From an uncultured Spirochaetales bacterium (lineage in GTDB: Bacteria; Spirochaetota; Spirochaetia; Treponematales; Treponemataceae), in assembly GCA_946061495.1 (NCBI GenBank), contig CAMGSV010000024.1, forward strand, positions 1 to 18,740: a stretch of DNA of 18,740 bases. The letters run 5' to 3'. The notes under the pieces are model-generated. The model was given only the letters and a program-made list of their open reading frames with translations, made no database searches and was not told where the DNA came from. Both the position numbers and the translations under genes were made by a program. Positions 14,450 through 18,740 of this stretch are shown here, in pieces. Numbering within the stretch: the stretch's first letter is position 1; each line of letters opens with the position of its first letter.

Positions 14450-16439
14450 GTTTCAGGTTGTGGCGCCCTACCAGCCATCCGGGGACCAGCCCCAGGCCAT
14501 TGAGCGGCTGGCGGAGGGCTTCTTGCGGGGGGACAGGTACCAGACACTGAAGGGGGTGACGGGAAGCGGCAAGACCTTCACCATGGCCAAGATAATCGAG
14601 GCGGTGCAGCGGCCCACCCTCATCATCAGCCACAACAAGACCCTTTCTGCCCAGCTGTACCGGGAGTTCAAGTCCTTCTTCCCCCACAATGCCGTGGAGT
14701 ACTTCGTCTCCTACTACGACTACTACCAGCCGGAGGCCTACGTGCCTGCCCGGGACCTCTATATAGAAAAGGATGCCTCCATCAACGACGAGATTGACCG
14801 CCTGCGGCTTTCCGCCACCTACAGCCTCATGGAGCGGCGGGACGTCATCGTGGTGGCCACCGTGTCCTGCATCTACGGACTGGGGATGCCTGACCTGTAC
14901 AAGGACATGCGGATTCATCTGGAGAAGGGGCAGGAGCTTGATCCCGCCGCCTTTGCCCGCCAGCTCATCGGTCTGCAGTACGAGCGCAACGACGCCATCC
15001 TGGACCGGGGACGCTTCCGCATCCGGGGGGACGTGATGGAGGTGTATCCCGCCTACGTGGAGAACGACCAGGCCTACCGCATCGAGCTGGACTGGGACCA
15101 GATCTCCCGCATCCGCAGGTTCAACACCATCACCGGCGACACCATCGAGGAGCTGGACGAGACCACCATCTACCCTGCCAAGCACTTTGTGGTGCCTCCT
15201 GAAATGCTGAAAACCGCCGCCGACCGCATCCGTGATGAGCTGGAAGACCGGGTGGCGGTGCTGGAGGGGGAGGGGAAGCTGCTGGAGGCCCAGCGGCTGA
15301 AAACCCGCACCATCTACGACCTGGAGATGATCACCGAGATGGGCTACTGCCCCGGCATCGAGAACTATTCCGGCCCCATCGCCAACCGGGAGCGGGGGCA
15401 GCCTCCCGCCACCCTGCTGCACTACTTTCCCAGCGATTCCCTGTGCTTGATTGACGAGGCCCATGTCACCGTGTCCCAGATCGGCGGCATGTACGAGGGG
15501 GACCGCTCCCGCAAGCAGAACCTCATCGACTTTGGCTTCCGCCTTCCCAGCGCCCTGGACAACCGTCCCCTGAAGTACGCCGAATTCGAGTCCATGGTGA
15601 ACCAGACCATCTATGTCACCGCTACCCCCCGTCAGCAGGAGATCCAGCGGAGCACCCAGGTGGTGGAGCAGCTCATCCGTCCCACGGGGCTGTTGGATCC
15701 CATTGTGGAGGTTCGTCCCAGCGAGGGCCAGATGCACGACATCTACAATGAGGTGAAGCTCCGCATTGAGCGCAGGGAGCGCTGCCTCCTCCTCACCCTC
15801 ACCAAGAAGATGGCGGAGGATTTGACGGAGTACCTTGACGGACTGGGGCTGAAGGTGCGCTACATCCACTCCGAGGTGGAGACAATCGAGCGGGTGGAGA
15901 TTCTAAAAGGGCTGCGCACCGGGGAGTTCGACGTGCTCATCGGCATCAACCTGCTGCGGGAGGGAATCGACCTGCCGGAGGTTTCCTTCATCGCCATCCT
16001 GGATGCGGACAAGATTGGCTTCCTGCGGTCTGCCACCAGCCTGATCCAGATCATCGGACGGGCGGCCCGCAACGAGAAGGGCATGGTGGTGATGTATGCC
16101 GACAGAATCAGCGACGCCATGAAGGAGGCCATAGAGGAGACCCGCCACCGCCGTGCCGTGCAGGAGGAGTACAACCGGGAGCACGGCATCACCCCCGCCA
16201 CCGTCTCCAAGGCCATCGAGGACATTCTGGTGCGCCAGAACGAGGAGAAGAAGGCGGCGGTGGAAACGGAGACTGCCGTGTTGCGCAGGAGCGTGAACCT
16301 CTTTGTGGCAAAGGAGCGGCGCAAGCTCATCAAGGCCCTGGAGAAGCAGATGGAGGAATTCGCCGACTGCCTTGCCTTTGAGGAGGCCGCCGCCGTCCGG
16401 GACGAGATCGCCGCCATCAGGGAACAGTACGGGGACTAG
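14442..16439 (+). CDS. uvrB: Excinuclease ABC subunit UvrB
   Basis: UvrB is the damage-verifying helicase-like subunit of bacterial nucleotide excision repair; it receives lesions from UvrA and recruits UvrC. The 665-residue product has the usual length and motifs: PYQPSGDQPQAI, Walker A GVTGSGKT (about 38-45), the damage-probing beta-hairpin YYDYYQPEAYVP (about 92-103), LIDEAHVTVSQIGGMYEGD, YVTATPRQQE, GINLLREGIDLPE, QIIGRAARN, and the C-terminal UVR motif that binds UvrC (ALEKQMEEFADCLAFEEAA, then VRDEI). ATG 14442 is chosen because AGGAGG lies 5 bases upstream and the protein begins as the family does; the open frame upstream to 14340 is part of the helicase gene in another frame. It overlaps the helicase stop by 8 bases. 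Confidence 0.98.
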   Translation: MRKFQVVAPYQPSGDQPQAIERLAEGFLRGDRYQTLKGVTGSGKTFTMAKIIEAVQRPTLIISHNKTLSAQLYREFKSFFPHNAVEYFVSYYDYYQPEAYVPARDLYIEKDASINDEIDRLRLSATYSLMERRDVIVVATVSCIYGLGMPDLYKDMRIHLEKGQELDPAAFARQLIGLQYERNDAILDRGRFRIRGDVMEVYPAYVENDQAYRIELDWDQISRIRRFNTITGDTIEELDETTIYPAKHFVVPPEMLKTAADRIRDELEDRVAVLEGEGKLLEAQRLKTRTIYDLEMITEMGYCPGIENYSGPIANRERGQPPATLLHYFPSDSLCLIDEAHVTVSQIGGMYEGDRSRKQNLIDFGFRLPSALDNRPLKYAEFESMVNQTIYVTATPRQQEIQRSTQVVEQLIRPTGLLDPIVEVRPSEGQMHDIYNEVKLRIERRERCLLLTLTKKMAEDLTEYLDGLGLKVRYIHSEVETIERVEILKGLRTGEFDVLIGINLLREGIDLPEVSFIAILDADKIGFLRSATSLIQIIGRAARNEKGMVVMYADRISDAMKEAIEETRHRRAVQEEYNREHGITPATVSKAIEDILVRQNEEKKAAVETETAVLRRSVNLFVAKERRKLIKALEKQMEEFADCLAFEEAAAVRDEIAAIREQYGD

Positions 16440-16499
16440 GATTTTGCCCACACTATGTTGAAATTTTCTAGGGCCTAAATTTTTTCTGTTGAATCCAAC

Positions 16500-16529
16500 T
16501 TGCATTACTGTAAGGAGTGGTGCTATAGT
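16500..16529 (+). promoter_or_regulatory. ktrB-ktrA promoter with extended -10 next to the start
   Basis: TTGCAT (16500-16505) is followed after 18 bases by TATAGT (16524-16529), with an upstream TGc forming an extended -10. Nine bases separate the -10 from ATG 16539. The AAGGAG at 16512-16517 lies inside the promoter spacer and would not be in the transcript. A leaderless or nearly leaderless mRNA is predicted. Confidence 0.5.
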
Positions 16530-16538
16530 GAATATCAG

Positions 16539-17921
16539 ATGAAATTCCTTAAATTGACTTCCATCAATGTGCGGCTTTTGACTTATTTTATTGGGCTTGC
16601 AGTGGTGGGAGTAATCTTGTTTCGACTTCCCGTCTTCTATGTTGGGGAACCCGTTTCCTTTGTCGACAGTCTTTTTACAACTGTATCTGCCATCTGTGTC
16701 ACTGGTTTAGCCTCTGTAGATATGAGTGTCTATTCTACCTGGGGCCTTGTGCTTTTGTTGTTTTTGATTGAGGCTGGGGGACTGGGCTTTGTCAGCTTTT
16801 TGGTTCTTTATGCCGCACTGCCATCCAAAAAAATGTCCCTGGTAAATCGTCGGATTGTAAAGGATTTTTTTATTGATGAGGTGGAGGTAAACCCAAGGCT
16901 CATTGTTCGGCGTATTGTAGGCTATACCCTTGTGTTTGAACTAATTGGTGGCTTTGTCCTTGCCTTTTTGCTGCAGCATCGGTGGACTGCCACCGGGGAG
17001 GGAGTGGCGAGCCTCAGCATGAATCTCTTCTACGGTATGTTTCTTGCAGTTTCCGCCTTCTGTAACGCAGGATTTGCCCCCTACAGCAATAATTTGCAGG
17101 GCTTTGTCCATGAGCCTCTGTTTATCGCTGTTATACTGGTGTTGATTGTGTGCGGTGGACTAGGCTTTACCGTGTTTACCAATCTTTTGGACTGGTTGTC
17201 TTACAAAACCTCCCGTGGAAAACGAAGCCGAGTGCTGCTTACCCTCCATACTCGCATTGTCCTCCTGGCTACTGCCTTTCTGATTGTATCAGGAGCTGTG
17301 GTTTTCTTTGCTGCGGAGGCAAAGTCTTCCCTTGCGGGGCTTTCCTGGGGTGAAAGGATAATGAACGCCCTGTTCCAGTCCGTAACCTTGCGAACAGCTG
17401 GTTTTGAAACTGTAGCCCAGAGAGAGTTTTCTGTCGTTAGCGAGCTGATAAGTGTTGTGTATATGTTTATTGGCGGAAGTCCTGGTTCTATTGCCGGAGG
17501 TGTAAAGACAACTACCGTTTTTGTACTTTTGTGTGTTGCCTTTCGCAGTAGCCAGGATAAGGGAAATTTAAGCCTGTGGCGTAGGGATATTTCCCAAGAA
17601 ACCGTGGAAAAGGCCTCTGTCATTGTAATGCGGAGCTTGTTGTTTGTCTTTATAGTGGTATTACTCCTGCTCATTGCAGAGGCAGATGCCATAGACTCAG
17701 GTGTCTTTGACGGTGGCGACTTGATTTTTGAGGCTGTGTCAGCCTTTTGTACCGTAGGCCTGACCCGTGGTGTGACTATGGAATTGTCTGGGATAGGGAA
17801 GGTGCTCATTATCATTACCATGTTCATAGGCAGGACAGGAGTTGCTGCCATGATTTTAAGTTACAAGAAAAATCTAGATTCCATCACAGCCTATCCAGAG
17901 GCGAATATTTTGGTGGGTTAA
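16539..17921 (+). CDS. ktrB: KtrB/TrkH-type potassium uptake channel subunit
   Basis: This is the membrane pore of a potassium (often sodium-dependent) uptake system. The 460-residue protein has four pore-loop repeats, each with its filter glycine: TVSAICVTGL (Gly56), AVSAFCNAGF (Gly178), SVTLRTAGF (Gly288) and EAVSAFCTVGL (Gly407), flanked by hydrophobic helices. SPGSIAGGVKTTT after the third loop is a family hallmark. The length and the partner gene favour KtrB; TrkH is the alternative. ATG 16539 is preferred over an in-frame TTG at 16500, which is inside the promoter. It is followed after 11 bases by ktrA. Its base composition is clearly more AT-rich than uvrB just upstream. Confidence 0.93.
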   Translation: MKFLKLTSINVRLLTYFIGLAVVGVILFRLPVFYVGEPVSFVDSLFTTVSAICVTGLASVDMSVYSTWGLVLLLFLIEAGGLGFVSFLVLYAALPSKKMSLVNRRIVKDFFIDEVEVNPRLIVRRIVGYTLVFELIGGFVLAFLLQHRWTATGEGVASLSMNLFYGMFLAVSAFCNAGFAPYSNNLQGFVHEPLFIAVILVLIVCGGLGFTVFTNLLDWLSYKTSRGKRSRVLLTLHTRIVLLATAFLIVSGAVVFFAAEAKSSLAGLSWGERIMNALFQSVTLRTAGFETVAQREFSVVSELISVVYMFIGGSPGSIAGGVKTTTVFVLLCVAFRSSQDKGNLSLWRRDISQETVEKASVIVMRSLLFVFIVVLLLLIAEADAIDSGVFDGGDLIFEAVSAFCTVGLTRGVTMELSGIGKVLIIITMFIGRTGVAAMILSYKKNLDSITAYPEANILVG

Positions 17922-17932
17922 AAGGAGTTGTT

Positions 17933-18643
17933 ATGGTTTCCATTGCAGTCATTGGATTGGGAAATTTTGGTTGTAGGGTTTTGGATGAGCTGATTGATTC
18001 CGAGGCGGACATAATCATCATTGACCGTGACAGGGAGATTGTAGAAAAATACAAGGAGCGGGTGCGAGATGCCTATATCACAGACGCCATCAATCAGGAG
18101 GCTCTAAAAAAGATGATTCCTGATGATATTGATTCTGTGGTCGTGGACCTGGGCGGCCAGTTGGAATCCTCAATCCTGGTGACAAATTATTTGCACAAGC
18201 TTGGGGTGAGGCGCATCATTGTAAAGGCTAAGTCCGATGAGCAGGGTGAAATCCTGAAGCTGGTGGGGGCTACCCTCGTGATACTACCGGACCTGGATGC
18301 TGCCCAAAGGATAGCGCCCCTGTTGATGTCATCTGTCCTGTTCAATTTCATGCAAATCTCAGAGGGGTTTGCCCTGGCGGAGATTTCCGTCCTTCCAGAA
18401 ATGGTGGGAAAAAGTCTGGTAAACATCAACTTTCGTCAGCACTACGGCCTGAACATTGTTGCCTGGAGAAGGGGGAGACAAAGCGACTTTAGCTTTGTGG
18501 ATAGTCCTGACTTTGTTGTGGAGGAAGGAATGAGTTTGCTGGCGGCTGGTACCGATGGAGCGATTCACAGCTATGTGGAGAAGAAAGTTGAGGCTGTTTC
18601 CCATAACAAGAAGTTGTTTTCCAATTTCTTTCACCATAGATAG
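17933..18643 (+). CDS. ktrA: KtrA/TrkA-type RCK regulatory subunit of potassium uptake
   Basis: KtrA forms a cytoplasmic octameric ring that binds nucleotide and gates KtrB. The 236-residue protein has an N-terminal RCK/Rossmann domain with IGLGNFG (about 7-13) and the acidic residue after the second strand (Asp31 in IIIIDRD). A conserved pattern follows: ITDAINQEAL, VVVDLGGQLESSILVTNYL and VKAKSDEQGEILKLVGA. The C-terminal RCK_C domain runs from about residue 140 (EGFALAEISVLPEMVGKSL) to the end. One RCK unit and this length fit KtrA, since TrkA is a double-length protein. AAGGAG is 7 bases before ATG 17933. It is co-transcribed with ktrB. Confidence 0.95.
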   Translation: MVSIAVIGLGNFGCRVLDELIDSEADIIIIDRDREIVEKYKERVRDAYITDAINQEALKKMIPDDIDSVVVDLGGQLESSILVTNYLHKLGVRRIIVKAKSDEQGEILKLVGATLVILPDLDAAQRIAPLLMSSVLFNFMQISEGFALAEISVLPEMVGKSLVNINFRQHYGLNIVAWRRGRQSDFSFVDSPDFVVEEGMSLLAAGTDGAIHSYVEKKVEAVSHNKKLFSNFFHHR

Positions 18644-18740
18644 GGAGGAATGCCTCTTGGCGGAATCCAAAGGGGCGAACAAAGGCCGCCATCGCAGACA
18701 CCATCGACGGCAAAATCTATCTTCTGATCTATGCGGATGA
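18644..18740. other. Window end, no confident gene
   Basis: Ninety-seven bases after ktrA. An ATG at 18650 opens a 25-codon frame that reads to a stop and looks random. A different frame gives AAIADTIDGKIYLLIYAD to the window edge and looks protein-like, but it has no ATG, GTG or TTG start after the preceding stop at 18637. It may be a degraded gene or chance. GAGG and CCTC around 18646-18657 could form only a weak hairpin, so no terminator is called. Confidence 0.3.

Noticed and set aside
14388..15869. Long open frame on the minus strand opposite uvrB (about 490 codons)
   Set aside because: A shadow of the GC-rich uvrB codons: it reads as Gly/Val/His/Leu-rich sequence with no domain, and uvrB on the other strand is certain. 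The same applies to long opposite frames over mcp (4376-5638), htrA (10956-12233) and the sulfatase (8645-9640).
16458..16490. T-rich stretch with TAGGGCCTA after uvrB as a rho-independent terminator
   Set aside because: The GC core is too short to fold with a loop of three or more bases; only A/T runs flank it.
1..18740. CRISPR array, tRNA, rRNA or prophage genes
   Set aside because: No regularly spaced repeats, no tRNA-like or rRNA sequence, and no phage structural or integrase genes were recognised on either strand.

Overview
The window looks like chromosomal DNA of a spirochaete, most likely a host-associated anaerobe of the Treponema type. This is inferred from the style of the proteins: a seven-transmembrane sensor joined to a GGDEF domain, a solute-binding protein signal peptide ending in FAAGKKEA, an oxygen-sensitive sulfatase-maturation enzyme, and KtrAB potassium uptake. 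Most genes are GC-rich at third codon positions, but the GGDEF relic at the left end and ktrAB at the right end are visibly more AT-rich. No rRNA, tRNA or CRISPR array was seen.

Layout. (1) 83-1331, minus: a broken 7TM-GGDEF signalling gene with two homopolymer frameshifts, interrupted at about 541-805 by a decayed, plus-strand fragment of what reads as an IS256/Mutator-type transposase. (2) 1484-4211, minus: a tight ruvA-ruvB-queA operon (Holliday-junction branch migration plus queuosine synthesis). (3) 4352-6154, plus: a methyl-accepting chemotaxis receptor, divergent from ruvA and overlapping the next operon tail to tail. (4) 6123-10694, minus: an operon of a tctC/tctA deletion chimera, a sulfatase, a GntR/LacI-type regulator and a radical-SAM sulfatase maturase. 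Most junctions overlap or are short, suggesting one transcript for sensing and desulfating a sulfated carbohydrate. Its tripartite tricarboxylate-type transporter has collapsed to one chimeric reading frame. (5) 10869-16439, plus: a membrane-anchored HtrA-type protease, an unusual coiled-coil superfamily-1 helicase and uvrB; the last two overlap by 8 bp. (6) 16539-18643, plus: ktrB and ktrA, the pore and regulatory subunits of a potassium uptake system. The last 97 bases hold no confident gene.

The most interesting signals are these. Four genes (the GGDEF relic, ruvA, htrA, ktrB) have a good -10 box only 6-9 bases before the start codon and no usable Shine-Dalgarno sequence, which predicts leaderless mRNAs; other genes in the window have ordinary leaders. 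There is an in-frame fusion of the front of TctC to the back of TctA. There is a transposase fossil inside the GGDEF gene. The sulfatase regulator has a near-perfect 22-bp palindrome just upstream. The helicase is an uncommon architecture translationally coupled to UvrB. No clearly new defence or mobile system was found.
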